Assembly: GCA_023653785.1 (NCBI GenBank)
Contig: JAMKCH010010298.1
Coordinates: 1 to 64,000, forward strand
Direction: 5' to 3'
From: Ophioderma brevispina
Lineage: Eukaryota; Echinodermata; Ophiuroidea; Amphilepidida; Ophiodermatidae
DNA length: 64,000 bases
Positions 10,930 through 23,465 of this stretch are shown piece by piece. The notes beneath the pieces were generated by a model. It worked only from the letters and a program-made list of their open reading frames with translations. It did no database searches and was not told the DNA's origin. The position numbers and the translations under genes are program-made. The first letter of the stretch is position 1. Every line of letters starts with the position of its first letter.

Positions 10930-12110
10930 TTGTTGATGAGCATTTCCTGCACCCAAAATCGGCTATTTTGGTAGTCAAAATAACAAATTGTCAAAATAAA
11001 ATTTTTTACACAAAAGTGGACACTTGGATGGTTCCCAGATGGTTTTTGGATGGTTCTCTGTTTTTGGATCATTTGTGTATCAATGGTTGTTGACCATTGC
11101 TGGAACCCAAATCAGCTATTTTGGTTTAAAATGATCAAAATAATAATTTTTAAAGAAAAGTGGACACTTCGGATGGTTCCCCGATGGTTTCATGGCGGTT
11201 CCAGGGGTTTTTGCTTCCTTTGTATTTCAATGGCTATTAAGTATTGCCTGAACCCCAAATTGGCTGTTGGTCCAAAATGATCAAAATTATTTGAAATAAA
11301 AGTAAACTCCACTTTGGGTTGGTTCCCAGATTGTTTCTGGATGCTTCCCAGTGTTTTTCTTCTCCTTTGTGTATTGTTGAGCAAATTGTGTGGAACACAA
11401 ATTGGCTATTTTGGTTCAAGATGGTCAAAATAGTGATTTTTCAAGAAAAGTGGATACTTTTTGGATGGTTCCTGGATAGTTTCTGGATGGTTCCCAGTGT
11501 TTTCGGTCCATTGTGTTTCAATGGTTGATGAGAATACCTGGAAACCAGCTCAGTTGTTTGGGTTCAAAATAGTCAAAATAATGATTTTTAAAGAAAAGTG
11601 GACACTTTGGATGGTCTCAGATGGTTACTGGATGATTTCTGGTGTTTTGGCTCCTTTGTATATCAATGGTTGTTGAGCAATTGCCTGAAACTCAAATTGG
11701 CCATTTCTGTCCCAAATGGTCAAAATTATGATTTCTTAAAATTAAAATTACACACTTTGGATGGTTCCTTAATGGTTCACAGTGTTTTTAGCTCCTTTGT
11801 GTGTCAATGGTTGATGAAAATTATCCGGATTCCGATTCAACCGTTTTGGTTCAAAACTGGTCAAAATAATTTTTTTTTAAAGACAAGTTGTAACTTTGGA
11901 TGGTACCAGATTTTTTCTGGATGTTTCTGGTGTTTTGGCTCCTTTGTTTATCAACACAAAACCAAAATAGCAAAACAAATCGCCCATTTCCATCCAAAAT
12001 GGTCAAAATAATGATGTTCAAAAGTGGACACTTTGGATGGTTCTTGGACGGATTTTGCATGGTTCCTGGTGTTTTTGGCTCGTTTGTGTTTCAATGGTTG
12101 ATGAGCACTG
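10930..12110. repeat. Tandem array, about eight units of 140-150 bp
   Basis: Each unit reads roughly GTGGACACTTTGGATGGTTCC, then TCTGGATGGTTCCC, GTGTTTTTGGCTCCTTTGTG, TCAATGGTTG, AATTGGCTATTTTGG and GGTCAAAATAATGATTTTTA (all approximate). Unit starts fall near 11,013, 11,158, 11,305, 11,447, 11,597, 11,743, 11,885 and 12,021. The copies are diverged. Open frames up to 137 codons on both strands are by-products of the repeat. Confidence 0.9.
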
Positions 12111-12312
12111 TCAGTAGGGACTTTGTGCTACACATGATGGGTGCCCATTTTACACAATTTTTTAACATGAGGACCTTTAGTTCCCAGAAAGGATTTTATT
12201 TCCCTCTGGCCTGTATGGTAAGTTGGTTTCTTGTAATTCATTAATTTGACATCTAAAATGTAAAGGTCGATAACTGAAACAATAAAAATTACAGATGGCT
12301 AAAATTTGTGAT

Positions 12313-12400
12313 GGATTACCAAAATTTGGTAATCCGCAGGATGACTAAAATTTTTGGCGGATTACCAAAATTTCTACCTTGGTAATCCGGCGGATTACCA
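12313..12400. repeat. Short palindromic words GGATTACC/GGTAATCC
   Basis: Five copies of GGATTACC or its complement in 88 bp form nested inverted pairs, including GGTAATCCGGCGGATTACC. Confidence 0.8.
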
Positions 12401-13171
12401 CATTATTTTTCTTATTTCTAACGCTGGTTAGAAACCAATAGTTACTTTGGTCTGGTGTAGTTTTCCAATATTTTTTTATTTTATTTTTACAAAGTTGGTA
12501 AGAGTGACCATTGAAATAAAAACTTACCGTGAAGCAGAGCAATGATTGAGTATGTCGATTTCAATCATGATGACTCTTCCCAGTAAATTAGCCAACTTGG
12601 GATGAAGAACATTCAGTAGGCAAAATTGCATTCAGAAGCCTCTGTTATGGCTGACACATGGAGGTAATTTACAACCCTTTTACACATTCAATTACTTATT
12701 CACAATCAAATCAAAATTTTATCAATGTGATATGCTTTATAAAAGACTGAGGAAAAAGATTTGAGTGAGTGGTTTAGCCTACTGCCGAGATAGGTAGTAG
12801 TTTCTGTATCGGGTGTTAAAATGTGATATGCATTGGAAGTTGGAAATTTGTATCGTCCGCGTGTTGTGAACCTGAAAAAAAAATTAATGAATAAGACTAA
12901 TGAGACAGTGACCGCCCCCAATATATTTAACCTGCAACAGGAAATTTAAAAAATCCATTGTGAAGGGCCTAATATTTCTAAAATTCCCCCTTGCCGCTTT
13001 ACTTTGCCGCGGAACATGTAAAATCATGGAACCAATTAAAATCATTGACATAAAAATGCTTTTCAGAATTGTTTTGGCAGCCAAAATGGCCATAGAATTA
13101 CTCGTTTAAATAGAGATTTGCAAAAAAAGGGTTTATTTGTCTACTCCTACCAAATTTCCTATACCTACGTA
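12401..13171. other. No gene recognised
   Basis: Only short open frames with no recognisable content. No repeat structure was found by eye. Confidence 0.4.
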
Positions 13172-13497
13172 GGTTGTTCCAAAAAGGGTTTAATCCGAAC
13201 ATTTGTTTCGTTATTCCGAAGATTTTATTACGAATGTTAATTTATCCGAAGGTGTGTTTATCCGAAGGTTCTTACGTCGAAAAAAAACTGAAAATGGAAT
13301 AAGCTAAAAGAAATTTCGGATAAAAAAACCTTATTTCTTTTTTGGATAAACGAAACCTCGGATTTAACGCCACATTCGGATTATAAACCTTCGACAAAAA
13401 AATGAACTTTGGAGAAAGAACATTCGGAAAACGATTTTCTATAACCGAACCTTAGAAATAGCGATCCTTCGGATAAATAAACCTTTGGATAAATGCG
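13172..13497. repeat. Foldback made of short CCGAAGGTT words
   Basis: The left half repeats words like TTATCCGAAGGT. The right half carries them in the opposite orientation (AACCTTCGGATAAA-like). The outer ends AAAGGGTTTAATCCGAA and TAAACCTTTGGATAAA are roughly complementary. Same architecture as 3,468-4,415 and 56,088-56,673. Confidence 0.65.
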
Positions 13498-14509
13498 TAG
13501 ACCCCCATGAGATAACGCGTAGCGTCAATTGTTAGTATCGGGGTCCTGTATCTGTATTGTTCATATAACGAAGCTGAGTGGGTTTTAAGGTTTACAAACA
13601 GGCGGTGGACATGTGTTCACAGATTTCTATGCAGGAGTAAATGCCAATAGACGATTTCGATAGTGATAGCGCGACCAATTTCGATAAGCTAATTAGCTAA
13701 TAATATTCAGTAGGCCGTATGTTCGGAGATGACGTAGCGCCACGGCGCCAGTATACGAAGAACGGCATCAAAGTACAGATTGCATGCAGTATGCCTCCAC
13801 TCTCTTGATAGAGGGTCCTCTATCCCGATTGAGGCCTATTTAGGATCCCTGTTACACGTGTTGTAGACTGTGGTTAGGCACTACGATATTGTGTCAGTTT
13901 TGTGGCGCCATAAAACGTTGCGAAGTAAAGTTCATCAAAATTTCTTATACTTTTCCATGTTGTCGGCGAGAAAAGGCTTGTCTAACTTTGACAAATTCCG
14001 TATTTTTTTTTATTGAGCTTCTTAACTCACACTATATATGCGGCAGGGCAGGGGGGATTGATGTCGTCGAAGTAGGCTTTTGCCGCGCGCGAGAGAGTTT
14101 TTTAAAATCCAGATTTACGGTCACTATTCATGCTGGGTCTCAAGGGTTTTGCCATAGTTAAGAAAAAACGGTTTGGTTTACCATGGCCGGTCATGGAAGC
14201 AGTCGGCATACTGTGGCATGGCCTGCGCCAAAAATGTTGTCGCGGGGCCTGACACGAGACCACGAAATGAAACTCCGCGGCCATAGTTCAATGGAAGGTC
14301 ATGTTTAGAATATCGAAAACTCGCATTGCACAGCAGCAGCTACTTGAATAAAACCATGGGGTTTTAGCAATGGAATCATTATTCTCTTAAATGGATATTT
14401 CGTGATCCACACCTCGACCACCCAGACTTACTTAAAACAAATTGAGATTTTATATCCATCGAAAATCGTCAGCTTGGTAATCTTACGGTTACCTAATTTA
14501 CGGTGCACA
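13498..14509. other. No gene recognised
   Basis: Open frames up to 90 codons (13,889-14,161) without a known domain. GC content rises slightly at 14,040-14,290. Nothing further is supported. Confidence 0.35.
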
Positions 14510-14745
14510 TTCGGTCTATCTGTTAGAAATTCGCAAGTTGGTTAATTTCTGTCGTAATTGGGCAGAAATTACAGCACGGTGGCCTATGGGACCGTGGGAA
14601 ACAAGCAAATGCTCATTAACTCAAAACCACAAGATCGGGATCAATTCAAAGATTTTGGGAATAAGCTTTATCAATGATTTCAGGGAACAAGAATAAACAG
14701 AAAAAGTGCTGGAACACAAAATTCACCTTTAATTCCACACATTTG
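14510..14745. repeat. Dispersed repeat, copy 1
   Basis: Matches 40,940-41,185 in the same orientation through AATTACAGCAC, TATGGGACCGTGGGAAA, GCTCATTAAC/ATAAC and AAGTGCTGGA/AAGGTGCTGA blocks. A fragment recurs near 55,020-55,085. Noncoding. Confidence 0.7.
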
Positions 14746-14990
14746 GGTTTATATGTATTTTATTTAGTAACGATTTACCAAAAAGGTTTACAAAATTGGA
14801 CCAGAATTTCCAAATAATCCTTTTTGTATCATCAATTGTCAGTGACACAAATGCTCGCTTGCTGAAAACGGGCGGAGCCGGGGATCACTGAAATTAGTTT
14901 GGCCCGAATATAGCCTCGTGGGCCTGGACCGATATTTGCAACTCGTATCATAGCGAGCTGTGTGCGATTTATGGGGAATTGCCACTTCGT

Positions 14991-15500
14991 CTAATATCAC
15001 TTCGTCTAATATCCAGATTAGTATTAATTCATTTTGTTAAAATCACATAAGTCTATACCCAAATACTCTAATTTCACTTTGTCTATTAACCATTTAGACA
15101 CAAAATACCATTTTCGCTAATCACCACATCGGGCTAATTACAATTCGTTATAATGCCCAGTTGGTATAATCACTATTCGTCTACAACCCATTTCGTCTAA
15201 TGTCATTCCGTCTACTGACCACTTGGCCTAATGACCAGATTGTCTAAAACCCCATTTAGTCTAATGCAATTCGTCTATTGCCCATTTGGTCTAATCACAG
15301 ATTTGTCTAACAACCATATCGCTATGCCATTTGTCTACTGCCCATTTGTCTAATCACCAGATTATCTAAAACATTTCCGTCTAAGGCCATTCGTCTATGA
15401 CCACTTGGGTCTAATTCAACCAAGGGGGGATTGTCCTAAAACCATTTCGACGAATGCCGTTCGTTAATGACCATTCGTCTAATCCTGCATTTTGTCTATG
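14991..15500. repeat. Degenerate word array (CATTTCGTCTAAT type)
   Basis: About thirty imperfect copies of a 13-17 bp word alternate between CATTTCGTCTAATG and CCAGTTGGTCTAATCA forms. The reverse complement of the same array occupies 18,837-19,345, so the two could be arms of one large inverted structure. Confidence 0.85.
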
Positions 15501-16943
15501 CATGTATAAACAAAGGGCACCATATTACAATTATACAATAAACAACACGAAATTGACACTGTTCATTATTATTTCCGAATTTCAAGACCTGTTAGATGGT
15601 ACCAACTTGGTCTAAACATTACCATTCCAATTTCCAACATATTTTGTGATATTATGTTGAAATTGAAGTGACCTTCATTAATTATGCTTGTCAACATTTG
15701 TTGATTAACCACAGAACATTGTTTGCAATTATTGTCATGTTAAATGTATTTTGGTGTGTGATCATTCTTTTTCTTTTCGTCTATTTATTATTTAAATCAC
15801 AGCATACGAGATCTGACTGGCATTATGTTGGCCAAAATGGTTTAGAACTATATTGAAAGACTTTTTCTGAATGAAAACAGCTTTTTCTGAGTTAACAATG
15901 AAAAAGTTATACAAAATTATTACAAAATATTCCATCCGAAAGCCTATCATTTCGTTTTCATTTCATTTTTATTCAGTACTCCAAACAACATCAAAAAATT
16001 GCACACAGAATATACATAGAATGTTAAATAGGAGAAGATCATATTGCACCTAAAGTAAGCGTTAAATTAAAAATAAACTAATGTATACAGGTACAGGAAA
16101 AAAATTATTGCAGCTTGGGATATGAATAATTAAACCAGGGAGTACCAGGATAGCCCACAAAGTTGGTGAAAATTTAAAAAACAAAAAAACCGAAAATTAA
16201 AAAAAAAAAAAAAAAACAAACAAAAAATCGAGAAGGGAGCAGAGCAGCGGCAGCCGGACGACAAAAAACAACACAGGATGAGAACACCCAACAATGCACA
16301 CCACGATGCCAAACATGATCTAATACCTATCGTGGATGCATTACCCAGCCTAGATGGAGCTGCTAGCTTGTTGATCAGAAGATGCTTCTTTCGGTTGATC
16401 ATGGCCTGAAAAAAATTGTTTTGGGTGGGTCGAATCTCTGAAACAATAGACCTTTTTACGGAACCCGTAGTACATCTCGTTCGGACTCCAAAGATTCACG
16501 GTACTTGTTTAATGCATAACAGACTGTGCGAATTATAGAGCCAGAAGAAAAAAAAATGTATCAGAGACCGCGCGCATTGCATTTTACAATTGTGGTTTGG
16601 CGCATCATAGTATGATATTCATTTTAGATTGTACTCAATGAAAAATCTTTTAAAAAAAAACAACTCCAAAAAGGAGAAGGAAAGTTTTTTTTAGCGGCCC
16701 GAAAAAATAAAAATGTGGGGTCAAAATGCAATAAAAATTTCGCTTTTCGCGTTTGCATATATCTTTAACCCTGCTAAAGTCTCGAAAAGTTAATTTCAAA
16801 ATGTTAACCACTATTGTGTGAACTTAAAGTAGGATATATCGTGTTTATAAACTTTAAGTTTGCCAGCTCATGTTTATTCTTCAACCAAAAACATCACAGT
16901 GTATTAATTGACAAATGGTAGCACTGCGAGATCGGGAGTGGGT
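15501..16943. other. No gene recognised; poly(A) tract at 16,200-16,216
   Basis: Short open frames only. An A-run near 16,200 is followed by moderately GC-rich sequence to about 16,400 that could be part of an old retroelement, but no motif confirms this. Confidence 0.35.
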
Positions 16944-16967
16944 GGGGGGGGGGGGGGGGGGGGGGGG
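16944..16967. repeat. Poly(G) run of 24
   Basis: Uninterrupted G run, capable of forming a G-quadruplex. Run length is error-prone in sequencing. Confidence 0.9.
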
Positions 16968-17335
16968 CATCATATGAAATGGAACATCGGGTGTAGGAGG
17001 GCACCGGCACTTCAAAACACAGGGGCATTCGGTTTGCAGATGACTCAAAAATTAGGGGTCTTTGGGTGCGGAGACGCCAAAATGGCCCCCAAAATAAGGC
17101 TTTTCGCGTGACAAATTTGCCAATTTGCAAAAAATTTTGCAAAAATTCACCTAAAAAGTGGGATCTTTGAGGGAAAATATTCCCCAACATAGGGGTCTGC
17201 GTGACAGTTTGGGAAAATTTTAAAAATATGGGGTCTTGGGACATTGCAAAATATATGGGGTCTTGTGTGACAGCGATGCGAAAATGGGGTCTTTACAGCC
17301 TTACATGCGCGTCACCTCAAAGGTGGGAGTGCCCC
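16944..17335. repeat. Dispersed G-headed repeat, copy 1
   Basis: From GGGGCATTCGG onward it matches 30,690-31,015 in order: CAAAATG(G/C)CCC, GTGACAAATTT, TTTTGCAAAAATT, GGTCTTTGAG, ATATATGGGGTCT, GTGTGACAGCGATGC and GCGTCACCTC. Both copies lie downstream of G-rich runs. Internally it repeats GGGGTCTT-like words. No frame and no TIR are seen. Confidence 0.75.
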
Positions 17336-17655
17336 AGGTGCGATGAACTAAATGCCTTATTCTTGGAACATGATTTCACATACTTGTAGTATATTGGACA
17401 CATTTGTCCAGTGTGTTGCTTACAGCAGTCTTGGTAAATAAATCTTTTGTTCGCCTCGTCGCGCACAAAAAATATATCAATTCTTTAGCTCCAACAGATT
17501 GGTTTGAAATACGAAAATATTGCTTTCTTATTACTAATATAAAAAAGAAGAATTTTTCGTCAGATTTAGAGTTTACGCGTATAACAATAACGAACGCTAA
17601 ATTTTGGCTTTCATGAGTTCGGCAGGTTCTAACCTTTATATTTACAACAGCATTA

Positions 17656-17846
17656 CCGGAAGTGGGTTCTTTGAAAACAAATGGGGGGGGGGCAGTGTAT
17701 TCAAATGGTGGATATGATGCGTGAACAAGAAAATCGCCTAAAAAAGAATCCCTTTTCTTTTTACGCGTTTCTTGTTCACGAATCATATCCACCTTGAATA
17801 CAAATCCCCCCCCCCCCCCCGAATTTGTTCCAAGAACCCCTTCCGC
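17656..17846. repeat. Long foldback (arms about 75 bp)
   Basis: CCGGAAGTGGGTTCTTTG, a G10 run, TGTATTCAA.GGTGGATATGAT and CGTGAACAAGAAA on the left pair with TTTCTTGTTCACG, ATCATATCCACC.TTGAATACA, a C run and CAAGAACCCCTTCCG on the right. The spacer is about 35 bp. The homopolymer runs in the arms have expanded unequally. Likely a foldback MITE. Confidence 0.85.
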
Positions 17847-18836
17847 GTGTACATTGATTAGGGTGTCAAAAACAGGAAAATATGGAAAAAAGTATGTATT
17901 TTCTTAACCCTAAAATTGTGGAGCACGTACTTAGGTGATGTTGTTAATATTCAAATAAGCAGGAGATCAAAACCATCATAAATATTGTAAAGCAAGCAAA
18001 TCAGAAATAAAGGCTGTATTTTTTATATTACAATGACGCAATGCATTGTACGTGTTTAGGGTAGGCAAAGATGACAAAAATAATTTTTTAGGGTATTTTC
18101 TTTAGTCGATGGAAATGTTCGTTTTATTTTTGTGTTTCATTTATTTCTTATTTATTTCCTTGAATCTAATCAGACTGTCACGAACTAGTAATATGAGTGA
18201 AATCTTGAATTCTTAACATTCCTCGGACTTGAAAACAAATTCCTAAGAACCAGTAGTTTACCTACCACATGGCAATAGTTCTAGGACTTAATAGTTCCGT
18301 CTCGTCGGATTGGAAAAACTCCCTAGGATCCGATATTCTACATTGAAACTGGACAATAGTACTCAAGGACTTATAGTTAACTATGAATGGATCCTAATTC
18401 CTAAGAGTACTTGCAGTCAATGTTGGTCATGACACTTAGCCCAAGGAACGATATTCACCTATTGCTCTGTCAGGACATTAATTTCTAAGTCCCCCCATCT
18501 TCCAGATTTAGCAACTAAATCTTGGAGAGGACCCACTGCTTTGGACTGTGCTCAGGCCAGGGGGTGTTTTGTACTCTCCGTACAGGATACATTACACACG
18601 TTTAAAAAAATCAGCTTGGCTGAATTGGAGAAACCAGATTGCCATAGGTCGTGTAGTTTATTGCATTCATTTCAGGCTTGTCCTTTGCGGACAGGAAGTG
18701 TTGCTGTGGGCAACATAGGACCCTCTTGGTACCTGAGTCCCTGACCCCTTTGGTGTGGTACCTCTGTAGGGCAGATAGATTGATGATTATCTTCCTCAAT
18801 ATTGACGGCCCATCTATATATTCCTTCTTTTTGGCG
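17847..18836. other. No gene; faint 75-80 bp tandem similarity
   Basis: At 18,210-18,490 blocks such as GGCAATAGTTCTAGGACTTA and GGACAATAGTACTCAAGGAC hint at a decayed tandem repeat of two or three units. Otherwise unrecognised. Confidence 0.35.
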
Positions 18837-19345
18837 TTTAGACTAATGGTTATTAGATCAACTGTCATTAGCACGAATGGTTTAGGCAAAAGGGGTTAGA
18901 CTAATGGTTTTATTAGACCAACTGGTCTAAAGACGAAATGGTTTAGACAAAATGGGTTTAGACTAAATGGTAATAAGACCAACTGATTAATTAGACCAAA
19001 TGGGGTTTAGACAAAATGGGTTTTATACTAATGGTATACACCAACTGATCATTAGAAAACGATTGGTTTAGACAACATGGGGGTTTAGACTTAATGGTTA
19101 TTATACCAACTGGTTAGTAGACTAAATGGTTAGACCAACTTAATATTAGACGAAGTAGAAATTAGACCTCTTGGATATTAGCCGAAATGGTTTTAGAACA
19201 AAATGGCAATTAGATCATCTGGTTATTAGATCCATGAACAAATAGACTAAGTGGTTTATTGCCTAAGGGCAATTAGACCATCTGAATTTAGACGAACCGG
19301 TTAGACCAAGTGGTTATTAGACGAAATGGAAATTAGACGAATGGA
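18837..19345. repeat. Degenerate word array, inverted partner of 14,991-15,500
   Basis: About thirty copies of ATTAGACCAACTGG and TTAGACGAAATGG words, the complement of those at 15 kb. Two similar arrays in opposite orientation bracket 3.3 kb. Confidence 0.85.
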
Positions 19346-20719
19346 GGATGACCCCGCTTTATTCCGGTAATGTTTTATGTAAAGGGATAGCAGCGATTCT
19401 AGATCCGAACGAAAAAAATCATCAAAATTCATATTTGCTTTATTTTTGTTACTGGCATGGATATGCGAATACCGGCAAGTGTTGGCTTGAAATCCGTGTA
19501 TTAAAGACAAGGAGTACTTTTTACTGATTCTGAATCTATACGTGCGATCAAAATTCCGACTTGAGATCAAAAAACCTTTCCTGGTGAATATCACAGATTT
19601 TTCAAGCGTGATATTGTCACCATGATCAGTGCAGTTACACCTCAATCACAAACTTGATATCTATGTTTTAATTTTTACTGGTGTAATCACAATAAGCTTT
19701 TTGAAGTGCAGTATTTTTGGATGCCGGCTCTGTATGTCTATTTCGGAGACGGTATGACAATTTCCTCAAATACTTCATTTTTTCACTATTTGGTGGGTTG
19801 TTTCAACATAACGCAGTTATATGGAATTTACACATTTATCCCTGATTTTATAAGTTTAAAAAAGCATTTTTCCACAATTTTTCGATTCTTCTCGCATTAT
19901 CGCTGCTAATCCCTTTAATTATCTATATTATTAAAGGTCATGGCCCGAACGCTAACAGCCTCGTCCCGCAGAACCCCAGATTTTACCGGATGTGTCAAAT
20001 TTTGGTATCACTGAGAATAAGCGTACTATTTTCTCATTACTCTGTGAACTCTTAGGGCCAAAGGATGGTTTGGTTTGGAAGTTCTGAACGAAAATGTGGC
20101 CCCATTTTGGTCGACCAAATTAAATTTACGCATTACTCTATGGGCCTTCCAAAATCACGTTTTTATCTATCGCGTCAAAACGGATTGAAATTCGGCGCGA
20201 AACTTTACAGATGGCGTTTTGTAGTGAAGGCCAATCTATAAGAGAGAAAACTTCATATCCTTAAATCGTGCCATCCCTTTAAAAGTAAACTTTGCCTGGT
20301 TAGGCCATCGTATTGGAATTTTGATGCGTTTCTCTTTTTCCATCTTAGCACCGCCAGTCCCCGCCCAATCATACTTTGCTTTCACAGTGCGCCGTGCCGT
20401 AATTTATTTAATCATGCTGATTTGTCAAAAGCGTTTACAAATAAGGGATTTCTGTTTGGCCTAACACGATAATATGGTATATTTAAAAGAAATGAACTTG
20501 AGTAAAACACATATCATCTATCAATAGTATAATAACAGCACAATCAAATAACAAAAATTCCAGAGACCAAAATAGCCAATTAAGAAATGCTCAACTCTTT
20601 AGAAATTTCAATGCGTTTTTAAAACGTAACGATGAACCTGAAGTGGCACACAGAGATTTGTTCCATATAGCGGAGCGGCCGCGCTTTGAAATGTTCTCTA
20701 GTTTTCGAGTTACACCGCT
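19346..20719. other. No gene recognised
   Basis: A 114-codon minus frame at 19,301-19,645 overlaps the word array and shows no family resemblance. The rest is AT-rich and featureless. Confidence 0.35.
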
Positions 20720-21286
20720 CTCGGTACAACAAAACACAACCACCTTTATTTGAAGGATAAATATATGAGATTTAAGGAAGTGATGGTTGTGGTTGAAATA
20801 TTTGGTGGCAGGGATGATTTCTAGGCCGAAAATGCATTTTGGGCTGCAAATTAAGTGAAATAATTTTTTTTAAAACTTTTTAAAGTAAAATATTACAATC
20901 TTTTTTATGGTATCCTTTTTGTTATTGATATAGGTTTTATACATTGCCTAAGGGTTCAGGTAATACTCGTTGTGGTGACATGTGGTGAAAAAGATGTTTT
21001 TTAGGAAAAAAGGTGATGTTGGGGCTAAAATTCTAGACCATTTATATATTGTATAAAACATAAATCTATAATATAAATGTCAGAGATTGATATTATTGCA
21101 TCATGATTAAAATTTATTTTGCTAAGAAATTAATAAATCTTGATTTTCTTATGTTTTTAGTTCAAAAACGTGATTTTTGACTCAAAAAACACCCCTGCCA
21201 CCAAAGATTTTGACCACAACCATCATTTTTTAAAATTATTTATTACTATCTTTCGAATATAAGTGGTTGCGTTTTGTTGTACCGAG
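20720..21286. mobile_element. TIR element of about 567 bp
   Basis: CTCGGTACAACAAAAC starts the left end and its complement GTTTTGTTGTACCGAG ends the right. Pairing continues inward for about 110 bp through GATGGTTGTGGT and TTTGGTGGCAGGG. The interior has no transposase. A TSD could not be identified. Confidence 0.8.
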
Positions 21287-21956
21287 GGGAGCGAGGGTTG
21301 TCGACAATTTTGCAGTCCAAACCGCTCCACTAATAGGCTAGGGGCTGCATTGCTAAAAGCCCTGTCGCCCACTGACCTTTTTTGTATGAGGAACAGTGAG
21401 GAGCATCTTGTCATCTTCATACCGCAAGACTGGTCTGCCAGGAATATACAAATAGAGGTATTCGGACTAGTATGATGACAATTGTCCAGAAACACCCTTG
21501 TAAGAAGTATAAGCTTAAAGACAACATGCTCACTGGAGCTCTTCGAGGAGTGGAGTAATAAATCGGTGTCCTTCTGTCCTTCTTTGTTATAGTATGGGAT
21601 TGGCCTCTATGCCTTTGACCATATGGTATTTTTGTTTTGTTAACATGCTCCAATTCAAGGTGGTAACCCCTTCTGATACCTCTAAAACCTATAAATTGTC
21701 ATTATATCTGTAATATAAGTAATATACCTAAAACACTTATGAATTGTCAGCTACATATTTAGTTTCATCATCATAAAGTTACAGCAAAAACGTAAACTAA
21801 AGAATAATAGTCTTTATAGTCTTAAAATAGTCTTTCTTCTTAATAGAAAATTCATATCATTCATTTCAAAATGGCCACCTTCCTAAATGTTTAAAACCTA
21901 AACTGTCATATGCCTATCATCCAAGAACTACTAAACAAGTGCAAATGGAAGTATGG
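21287..21956. other. No gene recognised
   Basis: Short overlapping frames on both strands and no recognisable domain. It immediately precedes the large tandem array. Confidence 0.35.
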
Positions 21957-22219
21957 CGATATATACCGGAAATGGTATTTTTAAAGGGTGGAAATGGTTA
22001 GGGTTAATGATATCTTTATTTAAGAAGTCACGACAGGGCTGGTTGTAGTTTTCCGATAGTCCTTTGTAAGGGTCATCATCTGACCCCTGTTTGACCTTTG
22101 TATCTCGGATTTTGGTTTCCAGGTTATTGGAGCATAGAGAACACTAGGATGATTTTACATTTGTGCAATTCAGTGGAAATGGTTTCCCTAAAATCGGGTA
22201 AACTGAATATAAAATAGGG

Positions 22220-22232
22220 AGGTCAAAGGTCA
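22220..22232 (+). promoter_or_regulatory. DR1-type nuclear receptor motif (unit 1, site a)
   Basis: Exact AGGTCA-A-AGGTCA. DR1 is the classical binding pattern of HNF4, RXR homodimers and COUP-TF. Occupancy is unknown. Confidence 0.5.
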
Positions 22233-22337
22233 CGACTTTATTTTCTAATTAAACTAGGCCTAGCATGTTTGCAAGAAGTTGGGCAAGTAATGTAGAAGCT
22301 TGTCCTCTAAAACTGTCCCTGGGATCAGGCCCTTTTC

Positions 22338-22350
22338 GGGTCAAAGGTCA
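22338..22350 (+). promoter_or_regulatory. DR1-type motif (unit 1, site c)
   Basis: GGGTCA-A-AGGTCA, one base from the consensus direct repeat. Confidence 0.45.
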
Positions 22351-23035
22351 AAAGGTTATCAAGTATCTTTCACCTGTGACTAGGGTGTAAAAACTTTGGT
22401 GATTATGCAGAAAGTGTTATTTGACCCCGTGACCTTGGTCAGTGACCTTTCATGACCTGATGCAATTATTATAAAAATTTCAACCCGACAGCTTATTAGG
22501 AAGTAGTGTATTCAAAGTTAATTTTGTTATTTAACAATATTCGCCAAAATACCGTTACGTAGGCCTATATGATTTAGGATGTTTTGGAGTTGTACGATTC
22601 AATCAATTCACATATTTTTAACATTTTAAAGCTATGTTTAAAGTCTTTCATATTATATGGTAAAATTGTAGTATTTGAAGTAGCATGCTACCATTTACTC
22701 TGCAATGGAATGTGCGTTCTTGTATTTGCCGGTCGGCTTATTGTTAGTATCAAATTGATTCGTTTTTTGCCACCAATCGGGACTCCAATGTAAACGGACT
22801 CAATATTTTGAAAGAAAATACAATGGGTCATCCCGCGCCCTATTGGACTAGGGTGATTCAGGTGACCTTTGGCCTAGTTTTCTGAAACTGCTCAATTAAA
22901 ATTTGGCTCTCCCGACTCAAGAAAATGAGGTGTTAGGGTTAGATAGAGTTTTAAAACATTTGACCGTAAAAACAATTAAAAGTGGTAGGGTGTACCTAAA
23001 CCTCCCTTGAAATGTAAATTTAAAAGGGTTCTGAG

Positions 23036-23048
23036 TGACCTTTGACCT
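23036..23048 (-). promoter_or_regulatory. DR1-type motif (unit 1, site b)
   Basis: TGACCTTTGACCT, an exact DR1 on the minus strand. Confidence 0.5.
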
Positions 23049-23452
23049 TTCTAATCGAATATTGATTGGAAAATGATATGAGAATCAGGATAGGTAAAAT
23101 TGGGTAAGGCGAATCGGTCGACATATGATGATCTATCTGAGATGACATTTCCATTTCACTGGATTTTTGAACTTTGACCCTTTAATATACACCGGAAATG
23201 GTATTGTTAAAGTGTGGAAATGGTTAGGGTTAATGATATCTTTATTTAAGAAGTCACGACAGGGCTGGTTGTAGTTTTCCGATAGTCCTTTGTAAGGGTC
23301 ATCATCTGACCCCTGTTTGAAACTTTTGTCATCTCGGATTTTGGTTTCGGCAGGTTATTGTGAGCATAGAGAACACTAGGATGATTTTACCATTTGTGGC
23401 AATTCAGAGTGAATGGTTTCCCTAAAATCGGTAAACTGAATATAAAATAGGG

Positions 23453-23465
23453 AGGTCAAAGGTCA
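23453..23465 (+). promoter_or_regulatory. DR1-type motif (unit 2, site a)
   Basis: Exact AGGTCA-A-AGGTCA at the position homologous to 22,220. Confidence 0.5.

Noticed and set aside
11598..12011. 137-codon open frame with recurring Trp-rich words
   Set aside because: It is entirely within the 145-bp tandem array. Frames are open on both strands, as expected from a stop-poor repeat.
17376..17792. 138-codon minus-strand open frame
   Set aside because: It runs into the left arm of the 17.7-kb foldback and its homopolymer run, and no domain is recognisable.
19301..19645. 114-codon minus-strand open frame
   Set aside because: Its C-terminus is word-array sequence and the rest resembles no family. 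No splice or start context supports it.
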